Source: Dermanyssus gallinae
Lineage: Eukaryota; Arthropoda; Arachnida; Mesostigmata; Dermanyssidae
DNA length: 64,000 nucleotides
Assembly: GCA_003439945.1 (NCBI GenBank)
Contig: QVRM01007067.1
Span: 62,001 to 126,000, forward strand
Direction of reading: 5' to 3'
This document shows positions 53,991 to 64,000 of the stretch, piece by piece (positions within the stretch are counted from its first letter, which is position 1; the number at the start of each line of letters is the position of its first letter). The translations under genes were made by a program, and so were the position numbers. The notes below the pieces were generated by a model, which was not told where the DNA came from, made no database searches, and was given only the letters and a program-made list of their open reading frames with translations.

Positions 53991-56251
53991 TTCTCTCTCT
54001 CTCTCTCTCTCTCTCGCCAGAAGAGAGCAAAGAAACCAACTCAAAATTCAAATTATAATCAGTATGGAATGGCCATACTCACTTTCCGATTTGCATACAA
54101 TGTATTTCTTGACTTTAGCCATTTCTTGACTATATTTCAAAATCCAGCCTCCTGGCGCTTATATTTGCTCTAGTCAAACTCTGGTGCCGAGGGCTCCCGT
54201 TGCAAACGAGCGGCGCTTGTCTTACTTCGACTTATTCGCAGTCTTCGATTAGGTGTCTGTATGTCGCGTGCCCATTGACCGCTAGGTCACGTGTCGTTGT
54301 CGTCGTCGTCGTCGTAGTAATCAATCGAGGTTTCGTTGCCTCCGGTCGCCGGTCATGGTGACGCGATTGTCGCTGCAGCGAGCGGCTTACCGGAGCTCTC
54401 TCCAGACACACGCCTGACACGCGACATTCGACAGCGTTGACACTGACTTCCGAACTTGGCGTGACGCCCCTCATACCAGAGGGATCGAGCTTGCACGGAT
54501 AGTCTGCCGTGCGCCCCGTGTCAAGAGCGCGCACGTGACCTGATGCGCACTGCCCGATAGATGGGCGAATATTGCCCAGTGATCTGGGTATGTATGTATA
54601 TATGAATGTGTACACGTATAGAAACATAGGCCTGGATGGGCCTGTAAGTCGTCAGGTATGTCTGTACGTATATAGGCATGTATTGATGTGTATACATACA
54701 TACATGCATATGTATGTAGGCCATCATAGACATGCATCTAGATGCGTATGCATACAGGTACATATGTGTGCAGACGTATATAGACATGTACAGATGTATA
54801 TAGACATGCATATATGTATGTATACGTACATAGGCATGCATATCGATGTGTATACATACATTATACTATATTCGTCATCTATATAGCTAGATGTGCAAGT
54901 CAGACTTGCTTGCGCACTGCTTGTCGGCTTGGTCACGTGCGCTGTCACGCGTACACTCGCACACACCAAGACTTGGGTACTTTTTGATACTGATTTGGCA
55001 CTTGGCTTATTGGGTGCGTGTGTGTGTTTGTGGTCCCTGCTGGCGGCACGCATTTTTCGCCGCCTGCCTTCTCTGCGAGTCGCTAGCTGGCTTTGGGCAA
55101 AGGACGATCAAACGATACCGCGACAAGATGTCTCAAGATGTAGTTGCTTGTAGTAGTTACCATATCCGCAAACGCTGCATTGAAGGCAGCTGGCTCTCAG
55201 CGGCCGCGTTCTGCCTCATCTCTACGCCGCCCACCTTGCGCCCGTTGCTGTAACAGGCGGACACTTGGTCAGTGCGGCTTGCCTCAATGACACGGGCTGG
55301 GTTCATATCAACCAATCACATGACACCACGACTTTAAATCGGCGAAAAGCTGCCGCGCTCGTGCACTGCTCCCGCAGAAAGCTCAATGGGAAGTAATTGT
55401 GCTCACACAAACATGAGTAAGCGAAACATGACTGAGAGGGGGGGGGGGGATTAAAAGAAGGGCGAGAGCGGTGAGTTGAGTCAAGTGGAATGCACCTAAT
55501 ATGAAACAAAGCACTATATATATATGTATATATAGAGAGAGGGAGAGAGGAAGAGAGAGAGGGGTGTGGAAAGAGGGGAGGGGAGCGAAGCACAGCGGGC
55601 ATACATGCAAACGCATGGTGAAAGAAGAGGTGCAGAAGAAAGAAGAGGACGACAGCAACAACAACAACAACAACAACAACAACAAATACAACAGCCACAA
55701 CAACGAAGAAGAAGCAGACGCGTTGTTTTCATTTGCTGTGTGGACAGATTTTGTACAAACACACTGGTTACGACCACGAGGGTCACATCATGAAATCGAC
55801 ACAGACCGTCACCGTGACGGTCGACAAATGAGGACGACAACAACAACAACAATGGCAACGAGAGCAACAACAACACCACCACCAACAACAACAACAAGAG
55901 AGGATAGCAATCGAAGAACCAATGACAGCGGCGGTGGCGACTGCGGGAGCAGCAGCCATTAAAGTCGTAGCAGCAGCAGTTGCCTTCGACAAAGAAAGAG
56001 ACAGGAGAAAAAGAAAAGAAGGAAGCGGCTACAGGTCGCTGAATTGGTACGAATTGGCTATGGCCTTTCTAGACGGCGACCACAGCGACGATGATGACTT
56101 GATCTCGATTCTTTGGCGTCCATCGAGGCGTATCGCCGCGTATTATCATCATCATCATCATCATCCTCATCATTATCGTCATCTTAAAGGTAAACGTGAC
56201 ACACTTGCCCGACACACACATCGTATACACCCGCATACCCACAGATACACA

Positions 56252-56322
<71 letters not shown>

Positions 56323-56325
56323 TCA

Positions 56326-56387
<62 letters not shown>

Positions 56388-57155
56388 TACACACACAAAC
56401 ACACGAGTTTATTCGGACTTGCAGCCACCGATCGATGAAGAAACACGATGAGGTGGGTAGGTTTTGCACCCCACCCTGATGGCCCCGATGCGACCCGATC
56501 CGTAGCCACCGCCCGCCGGCTCAGCCGCGCGGCCATTCGGTCTCAGCGTTGAAGTGCGCTTGCTCACTTGCGAGCTGTGGTGGTGAGAGCTGTCATTCGC
56601 TCGGAGCGACCGCGAGAGTGCGAGGCGACGCACGACCGGCGCTGCACCAAACGCAAGCGCACCTGACACGCCCGCGGCGGCAGTCACGGTAATGCCAGTG
56701 TCAATGGCGGCGGCGGCTTCGAAGGCTTGCAATCAAGCTCCTCGTTGTTGTTGTTCTCTTCAGTTCAATTCACTTCACTTGAGTTGGCCTTTAGCCTAGC
56801 TAGACAAACGAACGCCGGCGATCCCAGCAACAACAACACCAACAACAACAACATCAGCATCAAAATCATCATCATCGCAATCATTTTCATCGTCATCATT
56901 ATCATCATCATCAGCATTGACAGCACTGCTGCTACCACCACCACCACTAACATAACATCCTCTCCCTCGATGTTCGAGGGGAGTAGGGGGGTGGAGAACA
57001 ACGAGCGAGTCTTTCGTTGCGGTTGTCCCCACTGGCAGGCCGCTACCCCCGATCGCAGACAGTCAGCCCGCAGGCCGTTCGTTGAGATCACCTCCGGTGG
57101 CTTGCTGTTCGCGCCCAGTCGATGGTATTTTATTGTGACATCCATGACATGTATG

Positions 57156-57192
<37 letters not shown>

Positions 57193-58802
57193 CGGGATTG
57201 TGGCAAATTGCCAAATCCATTGTAGTACGAGTAATAGTAGCTGTTGTAGTTGTAGTAGTAGTGCTCGTAGTAGGAGATTGGGTGAGCGCACCCAATCGAG
57301 ATGTCACGGAGCTGCGCACTTCAACAACAGCCTCCGGGTTGAACTAATCTCGCTCCGTAGCGACTGATCTCGAATCGGATCAGATCAGGGCCAAGCCTAG
57401 CCTACCTAGCTTACTTCAATCATCATCCCCGATTTGCTGTCCGCCGAAACAGAGAGAGGCGAGGGGTATGTTGACGCGTCGAAGTATCAACTTATCAGAG
57501 TCTCTCACTAGTGTTGGATTGGTAGCGTAGCTGTAAGGATCGAGCACAGAGCGGCATGCCGCGCTGTCTTCGACCGAATAATAATAATAAAAATAATAAT
57601 AATAATAATAGAATCTAGCGGTGGACGTTCCTTGCGAGCAGCACCGGCTCATTGAGGTCGCTGCTCGAAAGGCAATCTTGGATATTTGTCTTGGCAGCGT
57701 GTGTCTATCTTTGGCGCTGGAGGTTGAGGGCACTATTTTTACGCCTACTGTTATTATCTAGATTTATTTTATTTACCACTACTATGACGTTTAGTGCGTG
57801 TATATGTATATATATATATATATATATGTAGGTATATATGTATGTATATATATATGCATACATCTATATATATGTTGTATATATATGTATACATCTATAT
57901 ATATGTTGTATATATATAGATCTATATATATATATATATATATAACGTATTCTTAGGATAGACAACGAGAGCTTAGGAGCCGGAACAATCGTTTGTTCTG
58001 AACGATAGCCGTGCAGCAGAGAGGCAACAGAGCGCGACGTTGATACGGTCGTATAGTGGCGATGCCATCAGAAGCATACACCAGAGCCACAAGAATAAGA
58101 AGAAGAAACCGCCAAAGGGCCAAACCGCCTGAAATGACACGCCATGACCATCTCACCTGTCTGTGTGCGGGTTGTATGGCGGCGAGTACTGAGAGCACGA
58201 CTGGGTGTCACACCAAGCGGGCCACGAAGATAAACTGTGACGTCGATGGAGGCACCGAACCCCCTCCTACTCGATGACTCCTTAATTGGGTAGGTCGGGG
58301 GGGGAATGCCGATAGCCGGGCGCGAACACGGCCCGCCGTGCTCGTGAAGGCGTGAGGGCGTGAAGACACAAGGACAGCGATACGAGGAAACATCACTCTG
58401 CACGGAAGCGAAGCGAATCCTCGAAGCCTTATCGTAAGCCCACAGCGTAGCAGCTCAATTGCAGTCGGTTGCTTCAAAGGCGACGAGTAGTGAGTGAAAA
58501 TGACTTGGCCCACAATAGATTGACAACAAAGAGTATTGACAACAATACTCGACAAGTTGCTGATGTTGATGGCCAGTGGTGCCCTTGATTAGCTTACCAC
58601 GATTGGCGGGGGGGAGGGGTAATCTGATTAACAGTTTAGCCGAATTGAAGATTACCCAGCAAACGTGCCTCTGTCTGTACTCTCCGGGCCCATCAGACGC
58701 CCGACCGCGTCAGGCCTAAAGATAGACTGGTTCTCTAAAAAGTTCCACGTTTTTTTAGCGCGGAAGTGGATAAAAATAGAAGGATGCACCTTCAAAATTA
58801 AA

Positions 58803-58835
<33 letters not shown>
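53991..58835. repeat. Microsatellite-rich region with a GC-rich island
   Basis: Tracts include (CT)n at about 53993-54015; a GTAT(A)GACATG(C/T)ATAT-type minisatellite at about 54590-54870; (GA)n near 55530-55560; (CAA)n at 55654-55705 and about 56823-56850; (CAT)n at about 56140-56170; (TA)n at 56253-56385, 57160-57191, 57801-57946 and 58805-58834; and (AAT)n at about 57578-57610. Between them, about 56440-56740 and parts of 57000-57350 and 57960-58480 are GC-rich and non-repetitive, which could be a promoter or 5' UTR of a gene beyond the window. ORFs here (poly-Gln, poly-Asn, Tyr-Ile) are translations of repeats. Confidence 0.6.
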
Positions 58836-58836
<1 letters not shown>

Positions 58837-59649
58837 GCGTGCAGTGTATTAGATGTTTCCCCAGAGTTACCACACTTTCAAACGAAAAACCTACGGTAAT
58901 ATCGTACTTCGGTGGACTAAACGATTACGAAGTCTAAGCGCGCTTCATTTGGACATTAAATAGCACAATTCAATTAGCTTGCGACAGGAACACAATTAGT
59001 CATCGACTTACCAGTGCGTTGCAGTCGCCTGAGTACGTCACATTAGGCTATTAGCCTAATATTTGACAATTAGTTTTAATTCAAATTTGTATCACATGGA
59101 ATGCGCTGTTTTCAATCATATTGTGTTATTTTCGACGTATAGCGTTGTTACGCGTCTTTCAGTATCGTTTTCTACCCTTTCTTCTAGTTTTCTTTCTTTT
59201 TCATCTTCGTTTAGTATATTTTAGATACGACAATAAAATGTAGGTAATTATTACAAGCACTTACTACGTATGTTTCGTTTACTACAATCCAAAATTACAG
59301 AATATTGGTATCAACCTACTCTCCTACAGTATCGCTTCGACAGCTCTGGCGAAAATATGCCAGAGCTGCTGAACTTGATAATTAAACATCCAGCATGAGG
59401 TCAAAACTGTCGCCACCTGTACTGCTCTATTTTTTTTATTAAAGATGTTCGAATGATAAGCTTGCATTATTCAAAAGTTTTCCTAGCGTTACTTAGCGTA
59501 AGAAAAACGTGTACAGATTGTGAAAATGTATTATTAACACAAAAACTCGGTACGGGCATGCTATGGGCGAGCTCTTTTTTGCAATTTACGGCTTTGTGAG
59601 AAACTCTAATCGTCAAGTTGCGCCAAAATCTTACAGGACCTGGTCTGAA
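58836..59649. other. Intergenic, no gene recognised
   Basis: AT-rich; a palindromic GCCAGAGCTG..CAGCTCTGGC pair lies near 59340-59370. No coding signal. Confidence 0.35.
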
Positions 59650-60110
59650 ACGTGATGTACTAAGCCCTAGAAGACCACGGAGCGCTCGACCAGCTGAAAA
59701 TACTGTCGCAGCGACCAACAGTGTGGAACAATGTCCGGAAACATCGATTCGGCGACGTGCCCAACAATTGAACTCTTTACACACTTCAACCTGATGTATT
59801 TCAAGGTCGGTTCAAGCGCTATACCCATATAAAATTAAATTTAGCTGACGCACGTAATCAAGCCTGCGGTTCATCAAAATAGGCTAAACTTCGGCAATTG
59901 GGTTTTCGAGATTATGCCGATTTTGTTAAAAATATGTTTGTTTTCCGACTGAATGGAAGCTCTATCTGAATGGAAGCATGACATAATAAAACTGTCCCAT
60001 GTGGGCAACCCCTACGTGATTTACGACGATACCCTACACACCCGATATATGACAGTCTGGTACGGCTTCCGGTCTCCAAGAACATCATGAAATATTAAAA
60101 CTTATCTTTT
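59650..60110 (+). pseudogene. Decayed mariner/Tc1-like (IS630 superfamily) transposase
   Basis: Broken + strand frames carry pieces in the order expected for this transposase type: VEQCPETSIRRRAQQL (helix-turn-helix region), YPYKIKF..., AVHQNRLNFGNWVFE, then NPYVIYDDTLHTRYMTVWYG. The pieces lie in different frames with stops, and catalytic acidic residues cannot be placed. No terminal inverted repeats were paired. Identification rests on recognising the motif order. Confidence 0.6.
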
Positions 60111-60225
60111 TAGCCCCACATTGAATGGCAGGTGTTATCACAGCATCATATTTAGTTGTCGTTCTTCGAATTTAGACGAATATAATTAGACAGAATCAGT
60201 GTGAGTGAACTCATTTTCCAATAAA

Positions 60226-60779
60226 ATGGGGCTACAAAGCCGGCGCGACAATTTTGCATTTGATGATGATTTGTTCCGGGCGGGTAATCTAACCGTAACG
60301 GGGGCAACCATTGTCGCGCATAACGCCGAGAGACTCTTCATGTGAGTTCTTTTAAAAACCAAACTGTTAACAAATAATACCACGATCAGCAGAAAATAAA
60401 ATACCAAAATTATTACATTAATGTTTTTGACCACAGTTTGTGGAACCCCAGAAAATATATTGTATTTCATTAGAGATAACATTATATATATTACAATCAA
60501 AATTAACTAAATGTGAAAATTTTAAATCCTCTTGGTTTTATGGTATTTTAAAGATTTCAGACTGTTTTGCAAATACACACTATATATGCATATATTGCAC
60601 TATAGTTTATAGCACGTTCACTGAGCTGGTGTTGTTAGCATATATGTCGGTTTATCCAGTTCAAAAATAACAGTGTCTTTGTACATTTAAAGTAGTCATC
60701 TTAATATTAACAAAACCTTAATAATGTCTCCCGATCTCTCTTTTTCAGAACGGCCCAATCGTTGAGGAGAGATATTTAG
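60226..60779 (+). CDS. Possible two-exon small gene or terminal exons, unrecognised
   Basis: ATG 60226 opens a frame (MGLQSRRDNFAFDDD..., VTGATIVAHNAERLF) that meets a GTGAGT donor at 60342. After an AT-rich intron, a strong acceptor (CTCTCTTTTTCAG, ending 60748) leads into an in-phase continuation ITAQSLRRDI and stop, 48 residues in total. Splice signals are good, but the product is unknown and short. It may be the 3' end of a larger gene or chance. Confidence 0.2.
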
Positions 60780-61740
60780 GCGTCAAATGCGCTTTTTATG
60801 ACGTATGCTGTGCCAACGTAAAAATGGCTGCAAGATTGCCAATACGTGAAAACATAGTATACGTTAATGCTCTTATACTTTATTTACTGCCCCGTCTGAC
60901 GATAACGACTTAGATGAAAATGTGCATGAGCGTTAGGTTTCTGACGTATGTCGTATTGTCGTGAAGGCGATTGCCTCTCGGATTAATTTACTAAGAGACT
61001 GAAGGCTTGACTCGACGGCAAGACGTGTAACTCGCCCAACGCCAAACACGTAGCGCCCATGTTTTTGAGGCTCGACTGAAGTTCGCCACTCTGCGACGAC
61101 CCACATTACATGGCGCCATAATGCTAGCAGTGCCCTCACGGACGTGAACTGGCCATGTCATTATTTAAAGTTTTAAAGCCTGCGGCTAAAGCCTCTAAGC
61201 TTCGCCTCCTATGCAACTCTCCCTGGAACGCCAAGGCGGTTTGCACTTCAAACTCCATCAGAAGGGCTTCTAGCCTTAATTAAACCCGCGTGTCTCTAGA
61301 GTTGGCTGATTACTACTACCGAGAGGGGGGTCGACACTACATGCTATTACTACTATATACGCTACCCCTACGTATCAATTATTAGCCAGAGAAGAGAGCG
61401 CTATCATAAAATTCCAAACTTACTAGCAGCAGGACAATGCACAACCATATCTAGCAGACCAATCAATCTCAGTGATCGATGAATTTAAGCATAGCCAAAG
61501 CCAAACTATTAATTTGCCTATTGTTCGTGGTTGCAATAACAACGCGTCGTTCTCTAATACGATTTATCTGTCCAAGCCACCGCCGTCTTAGCTCGACACG
61601 GGCTAACACACGACGTGGTCTCTGCTTCGGCGCTAAGGCACCGCATACTCACCGACTAGCAAGCGACATTGCAAAGTAAGCTACCCTACTTTTCGGGGAA
61701 CATTAGGAACGCTGCCATGGGACTGCTCCCGTGCATGTAA
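60780..61740. other. Intergenic, no gene recognised
   Basis: ORFs at 60933-61139 (-) and 61479-61679 (+) show no recognisable domain. Confidence 0.35.
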
Positions 61741-62215
61741 TTTTTTTTAGAGGACTAACTGGAAAATGCGGAACGCACACACGGTCACCACTGCAGGATT
61801 GTTCTCAACTGCAAGTGTGGGCCGGTAGTATGGGGCTCCAACCCACTAAAAACCAGTCATGTCCCCCTTCCCCCTTTAGCAGGGAGGTGCTGTTAGCGTT
61901 ACTACAAACTGCTGAAGGGGGCCGTAATAGCCCGGTTTACTGGTCGCGCCGGCCCCCCGTAGCCAGAGAGGGCGTCGACATGCACATGCGGATAACCTGC
62001 TCTTTCTCGGTTAAAACACGCTTGATGACGGTCGCGATTGTGCACCAGTCATCAAGTAAAGTTGTCATCTTTATAACTAGAGCAGGAAGACTGGGTAAAG
62101 TCAACGAAGTGCAGCCGCGTAGGTTTTGCAAGAGTCGGCGCTGGCCCTCCCAGGCGGGGCAAGATAGGACAGTGTGCTCAGATGTGTCGTCCGCCGATTG
62201 GCTGCAGTGACGTCA
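61741..62215 (-). mobile_element. LINE family 3, short 3' end
   Basis: A T run at 61741-61748 (poly-A of a minus-strand insertion) is followed by the family-3 3' sequence (GGACTAACTGGAAAATGCG, GTGTGGGCCGGTAGTATGGG, GTCATGTCCCC). The minus strand then encodes the C-terminal remnant DTSEHTVLSCPAWEG. It is 5'-truncated at about 62215. Confidence 0.7.
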
Positions 62216-62349
62216 ATTGTTTAGGGCACTTACTCGTTACTAATTAACTATACTAGGTAAATCACCTATAGGTGACCAGATTAGCTGTGCAGATTTACCG
62301 GCGCTATAGTCAATGTATAGCAAGCTTAACGTTTGCTGGCGTCCTAGGA

Positions 62350-64000
62350 ATGACTTTTTAAGAGGATTTACTGGAAAATACGATTGCACACGCTGTGTAA
62401 TGATACGTCTCCTCAACTGCCGCGGTTTGTAGGTGTTGGGCATAAGCCGTGCAATGTCGTTGGCAGCCTTCGTTGCTTTTTTCGTTATTCACTGTATGTG
62501 TTCAGTACCACGGAGACCCTTGTCAAGGGTGACCCCAAGGTACCTCACGTGGTTAACGAGTGCGATCTCCTAGTCTTCTAGGCAAAGATGAAGGGCGGGG
62601 CATTTTCTCCGCCCCGCCAAGTATCGCCTCGCTCTTGGCAGGGGAGAGAACAAGCCCCGCCTCTTGCATCCAGCGGGCGACGTCAACGAGTGCCTTATTC
62701 TCACGGCTCTGCAGTAGTTCCGAGGCCCGAGCCTGGATAATTGGCACAAAGTCGTCAGCGTAGGCAAGGAGGTCAGCCCCGGGGTGAAGGTCCCTTAGCA
62801 GCAACAGGTCGTCGTAGGTTATATTCCAGAACAGGGGACTAAGTATGAAGTCCTGTGGCAACCCTGTAGTCATTCTAAGAACAGTTTCGTGGGTCTGGAT
62901 CATCCTGTCAGGTAGGTGGTAGGTATAAACTTTTGTAGGTACAAGGGAAATTTTTTTCCTTAGAAAGTCTTTAGGATGACTTTCCACGGTAGGCTGGTAA
63001 GAGGGTTTTTGACATCCAGTAAATCGCGAAGAAGAGATCCCGTTTTCTAGGCGGCGACTTGCAGAGGAATTCAACCTGTGTCTGGATCCGCTTTATGGCG
63101 CCGATGGTTGAGCGGTTCTTACGGAATGCGTACTGGGCGTCGGACAGCAGGTCGCTTCTGTCCGCTGAGTCTCGGAGACGTGTCTCCAGATGGACTCGAA
63201 TGCTTTAGCCAGGGAGCCGAGTAAGCAGATCGGGTGGTAGAAACCGGCGCTTTTGGGTATTAGGACAAGGTCTGCAGCTTTCTATAAGGCAGGAAGCGAG
63301 CCCGTGCGGAACATCTCAGTTGCCACTGCGGCTACTGCTTCCGGGCATTACGCCGTTAATAGCTTAATCGCAGGTTCTGGGACACCATCAGGGCCTGGTG
63401 CCTTTTCCCCTTGAGACGTGCCGCCGCGCCGCACACTTCTTGCAGGGTGAATTCTAGAGGATCTTGTTCATCCGTCCTCCAGGTAATGGGCGCGGTCGAA
63501 AGCAGGGTGCGTTAAGAAGAGCACCGATATCGCTTCCTGGGCTTCTTCCAACGTAAAGCCCACCCTCTGTTTAAAAGGCGTGCACCCCTTACCATCTTGT
63601 ACGGGTGACCCCAGGAGTCGTCCCCCAGTTTTTCAAGAAAGGCTCCCCAGGAGCGTTACTTGCTTCTTGCGATATCCCTGCGCATGTGAGTCCGCAGTCT
63701 CTTGTACTTGGCGCCACGGTGCAGGGTGTCCTCCTCCTCGAGTGCGCCTTCGGGCGCGAGTGAAGAGGCGCTACCGTACACAATTTTTCCTTAGGTGACC
63801 GATCTCTGTCGTCCACCCGTGCTTTGCCATGCCGCGGTGCCTTGACTTCGTGCCACGCCCCAAGGGGGCCGTGCACGATCTGCAAAAGCTTTTAAAGGCC
63901 TGTCGTTATCCGGGTGAACCTTTCGGCATTTACCGTGGCACTGGCGTGGCCCCAGGAAATGGATCGAGCCGTTGTGGGGCAGGGCCTCGGGGCAGAGAGC
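62350..64000 (-). mobile_element. LINE family 3 copy, cut by the window end
   Basis: The minus strand encodes RT GLPQDFILSPLFWNITYDDL and LLAYADDFVPI (catalytic YADD intact), ARWMQEAGLVLSPAKSEAIL, and upstream linker/RT pieces to 63885. Frameshifts occur (for example near 63074-63590). The 3' end near 62350 retains GGATTTACTGGAAAATACG. The element continues beyond position 64000. Confidence 0.75.

Noticed and set aside
55501..55962. Poly-Gln/poly-Asn ORFs near 55.5-57.3 kb that could suggest a transcription factor gene
   Set aside because: They consist of (CAA)n and (CAT)n microsatellites with no flanking domain, and overlapping frames on both strands are equally open.

Overview
The window is nuclear DNA from an animal, most likely an invertebrate and possibly an arthropod; I cannot name the species. 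The evidence is spliced homeobox exons with GT..AG introns, TATA/CCAAT promoters, AATAAA signals, several families of non-LTR retrotransposon, tRNA-derived SINEs and long (TA)n/(CA)n microsatellites. No bacterial features are present.

Layout. (1) 1-40 kb is a head-to-tail array, all on the + strand, of small divergent homeobox genes and their wrecks. Each gene has two exons: exon 1 (usually 132 nt) encodes homeodomain residues ~3-46, and exon 2 begins with the codons for I47-W48. A phase-0 intron at 46/47 is typical of PRD/paired-like homeobox genes, and all copies have Q50. Two subfamilies are visible. Type A (H1-H5, core KYTKPQLD...IWFQNRRARARREL) carries an upstream CCAAT / GAGA / TATA module in most copies. 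Type B (B0-B2, core MDRIKYTHVQLE...RRAKMRR) lies downstream of the A genes in each block. Both end, where intact, in a related C-terminal motif of the form D-x-D-[FW]-[IL]-x-A...[WY].
(2) A block of about 14-17 kb carrying H3-H4-H5-B0-B1-B2 is present twice, at ~5.65-22.8 kb (copy 1) and ~24.8-39.3 kb (copy 2). It is nearly identical in places. Copy-specific changes are a ~2.9 kb R2-like retrotransposon and a SINE-like insertion in copy 1, and a tandem duplication of an exon-2 tail in copy 2. The best full-length genes are H5 (copy 1) and H3' (copy 2). B2 and B2' are damaged in complementary places.
(3) 39-47.3 kb is a pile-up of decayed LINE copies, mostly on the minus strand.
(4) 47.3-61.7 kb has few recognisable genes. 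It holds SINEs, a ~330 bp foldback palindrome, a microsatellite-rich stretch (54-58.9 kb) and a decayed mariner-like transposase.
(5) 61.7-64 kb is again minus-strand LINE, running off the window.

Working picture: this looks like a fast-evolving, lineage-specific PRD-like homeobox cluster growing by tandem and block duplication and being eroded by retrotransposons. H4 retains a promoter and exon 1 but no exon 2 of its own, so it could serve as an alternative first exon for H5. The high block identity also leaves open an assembly (haplotype) duplication.
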